Shown here piece by piece: positions 55,499-64,000 of a stretch of 64,000 nucleotides of DNA. The stretch is from assembly GCA_027605045.1 (NCBI GenBank), contig JAQFWX010000005.1, positions 124,001-188,000 on the forward strand, given 5' to 3'. The position numbers and the translations under genes were made by a program. The DNA is from Phallus indusiatus (Eukaryota; Basidiomycota; Agaricomycetes; Phallales; Phallaceae). Numbering within the stretch: the stretch's first letter is position 1; each line of letters starts with the position of its first letter. The notes beneath the pieces were generated by a model, which saw only the letters and a program-made list of their open reading frames with translations, was not told where the DNA came from and did not search any database.

Positions 55499-57415
55499 TT
55501 ACAACAATCGTTCATCATTCCAAACTGAATCTCCGGCGTACGCTTTATCTAGCATCTCTTTAAACATTTCCTCTGTTTTAGAGCGCAGGACCTTCCCTTT
55601 AACCTGTTTAATTCATGTTCAATTGACCAGAATGCACGGAAAAATAAACGATCCTGCTCACCGATGAAAGAGGCAACGATCCTTTACATAAGACAAAGAT
55701 GTATTCCGGTTTGATCATTTCATGACGGTACAGTCTCGAAGATGAAAAGAATGGTTGTAAACGAGAGGAAATGATGTCTCGAAGGGAAGTTTCTCCGTGT
55801 CCATTGATGGAGACTTTGGTTTGTGCTTCATTTACTGGTTCTACGAGGAGAGCAGCTGTAGGACGTCCCGACCCTACAACCACGAGTCTAGATATGAGAT
55901 CGTGGCAGAGGTATGCTATTTTGTCTTCAAGATACCTGAAACAAACAAATGCCACGCCACTCAGACTTTCGACACTCACTTGCTATTTAGAACGATACAC
56001 ATACTTAGCGTCGCAATTACTAGCACCCTCCGTAATAAAGATATCATCCCTCCTTCCTCGAAAGATAAAAACCTCATCTTTCCCACTTGCACTGCCTTCA
56101 ACGCGCTCAAATAAGTCTTTGGTATAATACTTCCCGTCTTTCGGATCTCGCAAAGAGGGATGGGGACAATCAGGAGATGTTGGCAAAACGACAAGTTCTT
56201 GTATATTTGAATGGGTGTCTCCTGATAAAGACACGAATTCGTAGTCCAGCGTGCGGAAAAATCGTAAAAGACGAGGTTTTCTGGGTTTGGAAAACATTAT
56301 CAACCCGAGTTCTGTAGATCCAAACCTAGTCTTTTCAAACCAAAAAAAAACTCGATTTACATAAGGTGATTCAGAGAATGAGGAACTTACGGCGAGTGGG
56401 ATATCCAGCTTCTCGGCCAATTCAATTATATGCTCGCTAATTGGTCCACCTACGTAAATCACACTGTATAGGGTCCTCATCTTCTCTAATAAACTCGGTG
56501 AATCTCTCGCTTTATTGATAAGATCGCTAACGAGAGAGGAATAAAGCACTATATCGGTTACACGGCATTCCGTGATGACTCTGGCTAAATCGTCGGGCTG
56601 TTTCCATAATATCTGGTCTGTTAGAACAATACAGCCCACGTGAAAAAACACATGAAGGGATTCTGTAAAATAGAATTCGGTCAAAAAATCTACTTTGAGG
56701 TCATTTTCAATCACACACCAATATGTTGCGAAGCGTAGCAGAACGAATCACTACGCGTGCACACCGACATTCTTTTTTCGTTCAGGACCTTTTGGGCTGT
56801 CGTGTCCATCCATTTCCGGGTATACCGAACGATCTTCGGGCAGCCCGAAGACGAGCCCGAAGACTGCTCAATAGACAAGATCTCGTCTGCATCTCCGTCC
56901 AATGCTGGCAGAGTGTTGAGTATTATCGGAATATCGTCGGGTACTGGTGGGTCATGTAAAGGTATGGTTTCAAACTGTCCCGCAAGTTGTTCCCATCCTC
57001 TAGCGTCCTTCACGTCACAAAGTATGGTTTTCACTCCCGATTCTTCGAATAAGTCTCGAACTAGAGTAATTTCAAGATAAGTAGACATCATGTGAGGTGT
57101 ATACCCCGCGCGTATGAGACTGAACAAGTGAACAACGTCTATATATGTTTTGCCAATCATCCTTGAAAAAAGATGAGTTGTATTTCTGGGATAAAAAGTC
57201 GAAATGCACCATAAACCAACAACCTCCCTATCAGCACATTTGGATTTGAGTTTAGTCTGCCAATGTACCGCAAAACGAGTAATGTCGTCCCAAAATTCTT
57301 TGTACGAAATGTCTTTCCATCTCAAGTCGCCTTCGGCAGGTATTTTGAAGACCGTATTGTTTGGATGGTTCAGAGCTGCCTGCTCAAGGGCGATGAGATG
57401 GTTCAGTAAACCCAT
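55499..57415 (-). CDS. Adenylate-forming (AMP-binding) enzyme, stand-alone, NRPS-like or acyl-CoA synthetase-like
   Basis: Model complement(join(55499..55603,55662..55935,56005..56330,56391..56662,56719..57161,57210..57415)), 541 aa, phase kept. The ATG at 57415 is preferred. Features: RWKDISYKEFWDDITRFAVH, GKTYIDVVHLFSLIRAGYTP, the A3 loop SSGSSSGCPKIVRYT (usual form TSGTTGxPK), TRFGSTELGL (A5-like), a YTKDLFERV segment, FRGRRDDIFI (A7/A8-like, usual GRxDDwiK), VVGSGRPTAALLVEP, and LVLCKGSLPLSS near the end. Such enzymes activate carboxylic or amino acids with ATP; no carrier or reductase domain follows, so the acceptor is unknown. The unusual SGSSSGC loop and the missing final 'TxKGxxxR' (here VKGKVLRSK) suggest an odd substrate or weak activity. 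Its 3' end is duplicated at 58435-58910. Confidence 0.82.
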
Positions 57416-57884
57416 TGCCAGTGAACTTTGAAGAAATCCCACATATTTATGTGCACCAGATGATTAGATATTGAATATTCGAATACTCAGTCTCCTGTAT
57501 TACCAGGCTAATCGGAGCTCAAAGTTCATAATATGTATAGTTTGTTTCTTCCAAGGTATGTACGGAGAAATTTTGCATATCATATTACGAACTTTAATTC
57601 CCAATTTTACTGAGTGCATGTCATGTGTCCATGAAATTTTCGTGAGCGACGCCTTTATCTGCGGTAAAGCCCGGAATAACTGTCCAAAAGTCAAAAGGAC
57701 TGAACGGAATTTTACGGAACATGTCATATAAGTATTGATTTTTTAAAATACTAGGTTTACAAAGTGAGAATTTCGTGAGATACAATCATTTGCTATCTCA
57801 TGGCATCGACGGCATTTCTATTTATAAAATAATAATAGAGAAGGAAAAAGAGAGCTGCGGTTGTAACCCGACTGCAACGTGGTA
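57416..57884. other. Upstream region of the AMP-binding gene
   Basis: No separate gene. 57655-57790 resembles the flanking repeat seen near 55050 and 58320 (AAGTCAAAAGGACTGAACGG). Confidence 0.35.
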
Positions 57885-58126
57885 TCACAGCCCGGACCCA
57901 GTGGCGAGCTGGTCTGTTTGGGTACCGCTAGTATTATCTGCTTCCCACTTCACACTTCGAACCGGATCCTCTCCAAAATCACTGAACACAGACCGCGTAA
58001 CTGATCGTCCTGCCACAAACTCGATACTTGCTATTGTCTCGTGGCCAGTCACATCATCCGGATCCGGTTTTTCTTCCCATTCATATAGATGTAGAAGAAA
58101 TCTGGCTGTCATTAGGCCTGATATAC
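57885..58126 (-). pseudogene. Orphan last exon of a DUF6533 gene
   Basis: After a 3' splice site (TTCTCAG) it reads SGLMTARFLLHLYEWEE and a polar tail ending at 57885, close to the last exon of the DUF6533 gene at 52052-52247 (SGIMTARFLLRLREWEE; FGEDPVR in both). No upstream exons are present. A duplication relic. Confidence 0.7.
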
Positions 58127-58434
58127 TGAGAAGGGGTTGCCGCAGCACGAGGTCGAGTTAGTTCGTTGCCTGTTAGCACTATTCATATGTAACACATACG
58201 GTAATAAAATGAACGGCGGAATCTTATAGCTACGAGTGGCTGCAGACTCGGACCCTTAATATTAACGCACTTTTGTACCAGATAATTCAAATACAGTGCA
58301 ATGCACTTAGCCAGGGCAGAGCGCGGAACAACTAACCGAAAATCAAAGGGGTTGAATGGAATTTACCAAGTCTACGGGATAAGGTTTACAGAGTGAGAAT
58401 TTCGCGAAATACATTAACATTCCCCACCAGAAAA

Positions 58435-58910
58435 GATATTGTAAAATTATTACATCAATCGTTCATTTCCAAACTGAATCGCCGGGATACGCTTTATCTA
58501 GCATCTCTTTGAACATTTCCTCTGTTTTCGAGCGCAGGACCCTTCCTTTAACCTGTACAATTCGCGTTTAATTGACCAGAATGTACAAACAACCCAAGCA
58601 ATACTGCTCACCGACGAAAGAGGCAACGATCCTTTACATAAGACAAAGATGTATTCCGGTTTGATCATCTCATGACGGTACAGTCTCGAAGATGAAAAGA
58701 ATGGCCCTAAACGAGAGGAAATGATGTCTCGAAGGGAGGTTCCTCCGTGTCCATTGATGGCGGCTTCGGTTTGATTCATTTACTGGTTCTACGAGGAGAG
58801 CAGGTGTAGGACGTCCTGACCCTACAACCACGAGTCTAGATATGAGATCGTGGCAGAGGTATGCTATTTTGTCTTCAAGATACCTGAAACAAACAGGCAG
58901 ATGCCACTTG
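58435..58910 (-). pseudogene. Truncated 3' end of the AMP-binding gene
   Basis: Matches 55480-55945: last two exons with SSRLYRHEMIKPEYIFVLCK and GRPTPALLVEPV-like reading, but with small indels that break the frame (for example near 58770). Ends 30 bp before the LTR of element 2. Together with 58235-58420 it forms a second copy of the block 54960-55945. Confidence 0.75.
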
Positions 58911-58943
58911 AACTTTACATTCGTTTGATTTGTATAACGATAT

Positions 58944-59340
58944 TGTCAGGGTACGCTACCGCGTCCCCTCACTTTTCCTTATTTATTATCATCGGTATAT
59001 ATCTATTTCTATCTTAATTATATTTCCCGTGCATTACCTCTACCATCCGTTTATTTTCTCCGTCCATATTTCACCTTCTCTACTCGCGCGCGCTGCGCGC
59101 TCGTACACGGCGTGATGCCCGTGACATCACGTCGCTTAGGCTCGGCTTGGGCGCCTGGCACTTAGCTGTGCCAGGGCCGCACGCCGCGTCGTCGTTTTAT
59201 GTATATAGTAGCTGTACCTAGAGTGAGGGTCCCTAAGCTTGTTCTCTTAGGATCCCCTCCCTCTAGGTGAGTAGTATAGTTACTTTCCAATATATTACTT
59301 AGGATCCCCTCCCTCTAGTGTGAGCTGAGTAGCCCTAACA
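58944..59340 (+). repeat. 5' LTR of element 2
   Basis: 397 bp, TGTCAGGG to CCCTAACA, with TATATAG and AAGCTTGTTCT (59235-59245). Near-identical R/U5 to element 1 but a U3 like that of the LTR at 27858-28254. Confidence 0.92.
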
Positions 59341-59342
59341 GT

Positions 59343-59353
59343 AGAACAAGCTT
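59343..59353 (+). promoter_or_regulatory. Self-priming type primer-binding site of element 2
   Basis: AGAACAAGCTT, 3 nt after the LTR, exact complement of 59235-59245. Same layout as at 37256-37266. Confidence 0.75.
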
Positions 59354-59507
59354 CTACTCGCAGACTGGTCGTTTCTATCGACACTCACTATTGAAAAATC
59401 GCGCTCGACACCGACTATCGCAGCGTCGTATTTTCCCCTCGAGTCCCGTCTATAATCGACCCCTCTGCTCCGTCCTAAAACCCCTTTTTTTCCTTTCTCT
59501 CTCTCTC

Positions 59508-60818
59508 ATGGATTCCTCACCCCCACCCTCTGCACCCCAAATCGTCACCCTCGAAGATGTGGTGACTATTATCATGCGGCAATTCGCGGAAATGGATGCC
59601 CGCATGGCCAGACAGGAATCCCAGGCCTCACAGATGATTGAGGTCCTACGGAGCATCCGAGACGCGGCTAGAGCTGCTCCTACCCAAAACACCCCTGTTG
59701 ACGACGCGTCCTCACCTGGACAACCACCGGCTCCTGAGCATCAAGCCAGTTCACGCTCTTCCCGAAATACCCGACCTGCTGTACCTCCTTCGTTCGACGG
59801 AGATCGCTCCAAGGGTCGTGCCTTCTGGAACACCGTCGAGTTTTACATGAGTATATGCAGTCGCGATTTCGAGACTGATGAACTCAAAATCGGCTGGGCA
59901 ATGTCGTACATGAATGAAGGCCGTGCCCTTACCTTCAGCGAATCTATGCTGAAAAAGTATCAAAGAGGAGAGAAGCCCTTCGCCGACTGGAATGCCTTTC
60001 GGGAACGATTCAAGGCTGATTTCTTTCCACAATCCGAGCAAGAGGATGCCATCAACACCCTCTATTCCAACCGCTATGTCCAAGGCAACAGGACTGTAGA
60101 AGAGTATGTGGATGCCTTCCGCGTGCTCATTGAGCACGCTGGCTTTACGGAAGGACTCGCCATTAACACGTACTTTCGTAACGGTTTGGACCCGACAATT
60201 GCATCTCTGGTAGCGACGATGAAGGACCGACCCGCACTTCACGACTACGAGGGCTGGATCAGGCAAGCACGCATGTTTGACATGGACAGGCGTGCCAACG
60301 AGGCTTTCACTGCTGCTCGTCGCCGACTCGTAGGCTCTGGAACGGTTCAGACGAATCCCGCGATTGTCCCCACTAATCGACCCCGTCCCAACCCTTTTCC
60401 GTCGTACCAGACCCTCCAGATCCAGAGGAGGCCCCCTGCCCCTTCCTATCAAGCTCCTTCTTACCCACCTCCCAGGCCAGCACCTCAACTCGCGCCCGCG
60501 TTGCCTCCTAGACCTGCGGCTTCTGCTCCTACATCCCAGGTTAGACATGACCCGATGGACGTTGACGCTGCTCGTCGACGCTTAGGCCCAGAATCGACCA
60601 GATGTCATCGTTGTGGAGCAACAGGCCATTGGGCTCGTGAATGCCCTCGCGCGTACGACATTCGGTATCTCCAGCCTGACGAATTGGACGACAATATCGC
60701 ACATTTGTTGGCCCAGAAAGACGCGTTGGAAGCCCAGGCGCGTGGTGACTCTGCTCTGACCCAAGGCGAGACTGTGGCTGCAACAGAGGTAGAGGATTTT
60801 CAAAACGGCGACGAGTGA
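59508..60818 (+). CDS. gag: Gag of element 2, intact (436 aa)
   Basis: ATG at 59508 after a pyrimidine-rich leader. Capsid core with FDGDRSKGRAFWNTVEFYMS and NTYFRNGLDPTIASLVATMK, a Pro-rich linker, zinc knuckle CHRCGATGHWAREC, and an acidic tail ending NGDE. At the same codon where element 1 has TGA, this copy has CGG. The frame overlaps the pol frame (-1) from 60749 to 60818. Confidence 0.92.
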   Translation: MDSSPPPSAPQIVTLEDVVTIIMRQFAEMDARMARQESQASQMIEVLRSIRDAARAAPTQNTPVDDASSPGQPPAPEHQASSRSSRNTRPAVPPSFDGDRSKGRAFWNTVEFYMSICSRDFETDELKIGWAMSYMNEGRALTFSESMLKKYQRGEKPFADWNAFRERFKADFFPQSEQEDAINTLYSNRYVQGNRTVEEYVDAFRVLIEHAGFTEGLAINTYFRNGLDPTIASLVATMKDRPALHDYEGWIRQARMFDMDRRANEAFTAARRRLVGSGTVQTNPAIVPTNRPRPNPFPSYQTLQIQRRPPAPSYQAPSYPPPRPAPQLAPALPPRPAASAPTSQVRHDPMDVDAARRRLGPESTRCHRCGATGHWARECPRAYDIRYLQPDELDDNIAHLLAQKDALEAQARGDSALTQGETVAATEVEDFQNGDE

Positions 60819-63800
60819 TAGATGCACCCTCGTTGCCGACATCTAATAGATTCGACATTTTGTACATAGATCGCGAACAAAATGACATTCCTGATTCGAA
60901 TCTAACTACCCCTGCTGCATCCCCTGACAAACCCAAAGAATCGCCTCCACCTGTCACACGTTCTGTTTCTACCCCATGTATGCTGTCGCCTTCTCAACGT
61001 CGTGCATTGCCAAAGGAATACCGACTCGCAGCTACCGCAGGCACGCAAAAGCTAGAGATTCCAGTAGAGCTACAGAGTGTTGACACCGGAGCCCTGCTGC
61101 ACAGCAAGGCCATGCTGGACACCGGGGCTAGCGGTATGTTCCTCGATCGCGACTTTGTCGACAAACATCGGCTTCCCTCCGTACGCCTTGCTAAACCCAT
61201 TCCCGTGTTTAACGTCGACGGTACGCCCAACCATGCTGGCTCTATCACCCACGTCGTCGACCTGGTTGTTCGCTGGGATCACTCTGAACGCACCTTGTTC
61301 GCCGTTACCTCACTCAAGTATCCCGTCCTGTTTGGACTGCCGTGGTTCAAGGCTCACAATCCCGTCATAGACTACACAACTGGTCAAGTAGAGTTCATGC
61401 GCTGCAGCCCCAGCTGTCGGTCTTGTGCCCCACGCTGGCCAGCGGGTAAGCTCTCTAAGCGCGTTCCAACAGATCCGACGCGCACCTCTGCCAGAGCTCG
61501 ACGACACTGAGGCCGATGATCCTGACATACCAGACCTGGTCGACGTCGAGTCTGAGATTGAAGAGGGTGATCGACTGTTCGCGATATCTATGCTACCCGA
61601 CGAGCCCGACACTCACCGCATATATGCCACCGAGACCATCTCCCAGCGACTGGCTCAGGCCCACGCCAACAACGCAGACGCACCAGCTCTCAAGGGTTTT
61701 CGGGATATCGTGCCAGAGATGTTCCACGGCTTTGCCGACATTTTCTCGAAGGAGTCGTTCGACTCGTTGCCGCAATCGAAGAAGTGGGATCACCCGATAG
61801 AGCTTGTGCCAGGTTCTGAGCCCAAGTTGTCAGGGTACGCTACCACCGTCTCTCATTTTTCTATTTATTATCATCGGCATCACTTCATTTCCATTCCATT
61901 TACTATTTCCGTATTTTACTTTTATCTTCCGTTCCCTTGTTCAGTCTCTATTTCGCATTCTCTACTCGCACGCGTCGCGCGCTCGTACCCGGCGTGATGC
62001 CCGTGACATCATGTCGCTTAGGCTCGGTTCGGGCGCCTAGCACTTAGCTGTGTCAGGGCCGCACGCCGCGTTATCGTTTTTCATGTATATAGTCGCTGTC
62101 CCTAGAGTGAGGGTCCCTAAGCTTGTTCTCTTAGGATCCCCTCCCTCTAGGTGAGTAGTATAGTTCTCTCAATATATTTTGCTTAGGATCCCCTCCCTCT
62201 AGTGTGAGCTGAGTAGCCCTAACACAAGTTGTGCAAGATCTACCCGTTGTCACCCAACGAGCAGGCCGAGTTAGACGCGTTTCTAGAAGAAAACCTTGCG
62301 TCTGGACGAATCCGACCCTCCAAGTCGCCCATGGCGTCCCCGGTATTCTTCATTAAGAAGAAAGATGGCTCTCTTCGTCTCATCCAGGACTATCGGGCAT
62401 TGAATGCTATGACGATTAAGAACCGTTACCCGCTGCCCCTGATCTCAGAGCTCATCAACAAATTGCAAGGTGCCCGGTACTTTACCAAGCTGGACGTGCG
62501 CTGGGGTTACAACAATGTGCGGATAAAGGAAGGAGACGAGTGGAAGGCTGCTTTCCGCACCAACCGCGGCCTTTTCGAACCTCTGGTAATGTTCTTTGGT
62601 CTCACAAATAGCCCTGCGACCTTCCAGACAATGATGAACGAGATTTTCGAGGATATGATCTCGGAAGGTGTCGTTGCCGTCTACATTGACGACATTCTCA
62701 TCTATACTCGGGATCGGGAACAACATGACCAGGTAACACGACGCGTTCTCGAACGTCTCCGCGAGCACAAGCTGTATCTCAAGGCAGAGAAGTGCGAGTT
62801 CTGCCGGACTAAGATCGAGTACTTGGGTGTTGTCATTTCCGAGAACACCGTCGAGATGGATCCCGCGAAAGTCTCGGGTGTCAGAGACTGGCCCATCCCG
62901 AAGAACGTCACTGAGGTTCAGTCCTTCTTGGGCTTCGCCAACTTCTACCGTCGGTTTATCAAGGATTTCGCGCGTATTGCCAATCCCATGTTCGGGTTAA
63001 CCAAGAAGGACACTCCCTTCGTCTGGTCCGACACTTGTCAGCATGCTTTCGATACTCTGAAGTCGTCGATCACCTCTGCCCCCATTCTTCTCATTCCCAA
63101 CCCCGCTAATCCTTACCGGGTTGAAGCAGACAGCTCCGACTTTGCAACAGGCGCGGTTCTCTCACAGTTGTCGAACGAGGATGGTAAATGGCACCCAGTT
63201 GCATTCTTCTCGAAGGCCCTCAGCCCTGTCGAACGCAACTATGAGATTCACGACAAGGAGATGCTCGCTATCATACGATCTTTGGAGGAATGGCGACACT
63301 TTCTCGAAGGCGCATCTCACCCTATCGACATACGGACTGATCACAAGAATCTCGAGTATTTCATGTCCGCGCGTAACCTCAATCGTCGTCAAGCTAGATG
63401 GTCAGTATATCTCTCGCGATTCGACTTCACCCTACAGCATATACCGGGTAAGTCGATGGGGAAACCTGATGGCCTATCCCGCCGCCCAGATCATGGCTCG
63501 GGAAAGGACGACAATCGTGGCGTCACCCTAATCCGACCCGAAATGTTTGCAATCAATGCTCTGCAAACATTCCGCCTTAAAGGGAGGAGGAGGACTTGCT
63601 ACGCCAGATTCGCAAGGCCAATCGGGAAGGCAAGGTCGAAGATAGCGTTTCCAAAGCCGTTGCAACACTTCGTGCACTGGGTGGTCGTTCAGCTCACTCA
63701 TCGGAATGGTTTGAAGACCAGGACCTCCTCTATTATCGCGGCAAGGTTTACGTGCCAAACGCCGACGAGCTGCGTCGGAAAATCCTTTCCAGGCACCACG

Positions 63801-64000
63801 ACACCAAACTCGGTGGTCACCCGGGTCGTTTCAAGACTCTCGAGCTCGTTTCGCGCACCTTCTGGTGGCCAGGTGTCTCCAGGTATGTCCAACGCTACGT
63901 CGAGGCCTGCGACATGTGTCTACGTACGAAACCCCCTCGTCATGCTCCCTATGGCCTTCTCCGACCCACAGAGGTGCCAAGTCGACCTTGGGAACACATC
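60749..64000 (+). pseudogene. pol: pol of element 2 (partial in window), frameshifted and interrupted
   Basis: Protease LDTGASG near 61118. A 2-nt deletion near 61463 (after KLSKR) shifts the frame; it continues as AFQQIRRAPLPELDDTEADD. A solo LTR splits the linker before RT (61828-62224). RT and RNase H are open from 62230 to about 63580 (YIDDILIY near 62685; VEADSSDFATGAVLSQ). A 1-nt deletion in a G-run near 63583 shifts the frame again, after which the integrase zinc finger (HDTKLGGHPGR...CDMCLR) is readable to the window end. No second in-frame start needed by the usual Gag-Pol scheme. Confidence 0.9.
61828..62224 (+). mobile_element. Solo LTR inserted in pol of element 2
   Basis: TGTCAGGG...CCCTAACA, flanked by CAAGT at 61823-61827 and 62225-62229. 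Same family, same orientation as the host element. Confidence 0.93.

Larger units (their letters stand above)
58944..64000 (+). mobile_element. Second chromovirus (element 2), runs past the window end
   Basis: 5' LTR 58944-59340, self-priming site 59343-59353, gag 59508-60818, pol from about 60749 onward. The sequence is a close relative of element 1, but U3 of the LTR is of another subtype (CGCGTCCCCTCACTTTTCC). 5' flank GATAT; the 3' LTR and matching target duplication are outside the window. Defects: two frameshifts in pol and a solo LTR in the region before RT. Confidence 0.92.

Noticed and set aside
1..64000. CRISPR arrays, bacterial operons, tRNA or rRNA genes
   Set aside because: No regularly spaced direct repeats with unique spacers, no tRNA-type GGTTCRANYCC box with a foldable partner noticed, and all genes have spliceosomal introns typical of a fungal nucleus. 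tRNA absence was judged by eye, without a covariance search.

Overview
The window looks like nuclear DNA of an agaricomycete (mushroom-forming basidiomycete). The genes are dense in very short GT-AG introns (mostly 45-80 nt). There are two four-exon class I hydrophobins with the eight-cysteine pattern, several seven-helix DUF6533-type membrane proteins (a basidiomycete-expanded family), MCT-type transporters, and nested Ty3/gypsy chromoviruses. Exon models were built by hand from splice sites, reading phase and family conservation; no search was run.

Left part (1-26 kb), mostly host genes: an ICMT-family methyltransferase (428-1209 +); a decayed MCT-type MFS transporter (1790-3354 -) with an intact 13-exon paralogue (10380-12550 -); a fragment of an FMN-dependent alpha-hydroxyacid dehydrogenase cut by a 5'-truncated LINE (4330-5545 +); a DUF6533 gene carrying a near-perfect hairpin element (5992-7862 +); then conserved mitochondrial genes, SAM50 (14733-16846 -) and BCS1 (17082-18669 -); a BAG-domain protein (19176-21989 +); and two hydrophobins pointing away from each other (22277-22773 - and 24338-24824 +). 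A second copy of the FMN-dehydrogenase fragment lies at 25500-26035 and shares its 3' flank with the first copy, but is interrupted by a different element (solo LTR 26192-26704).

Middle part (27-46 kb), a transposon graveyard. A ~396-bp LTR family (starts TGTCAGGG, ends CCCTAACA) occurs 13 times in the window; most isolated copies are flanked by exact 5-bp target duplications. One complete chromovirus (36858-43743, target duplication CTATG) sits inside an ~838-bp CACTA-like element. It carries an antisense solo LTR in its integrase and a hAT-like MITE in its 3' LTR. This nest splits a phosphoinositide phospholipase C gene: the PH-like N-terminal exons are at 34346-35203 and the EF-hand/X/Y/C2 exons at 45763-48578. 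A PIF1-type helicase remnant lies beside the downstream half.

Right part (46-64 kb): the catalytic PLC exons; a small proline-rich conserved-looking protein (49782-50654 -); an intact DUF6533 gene (52052-53547 -); an intact adenylate-forming (AMP-binding) enzyme (55499-57415 -); truncated copies of the 3' ends of a DUF6533 gene and of the AMP-binding gene (57885-58910); and a second chromovirus (58944 to beyond the window end) with a different set of defects.

The best mechanistic signal is that both chromoviruses carry, just after the 5' LTR, an 11-nt sequence exactly complementary to LTR bases that begin 33 nt downstream of the LTR TATA box. This is the layout expected for Tf1-type self-primed reverse transcription.
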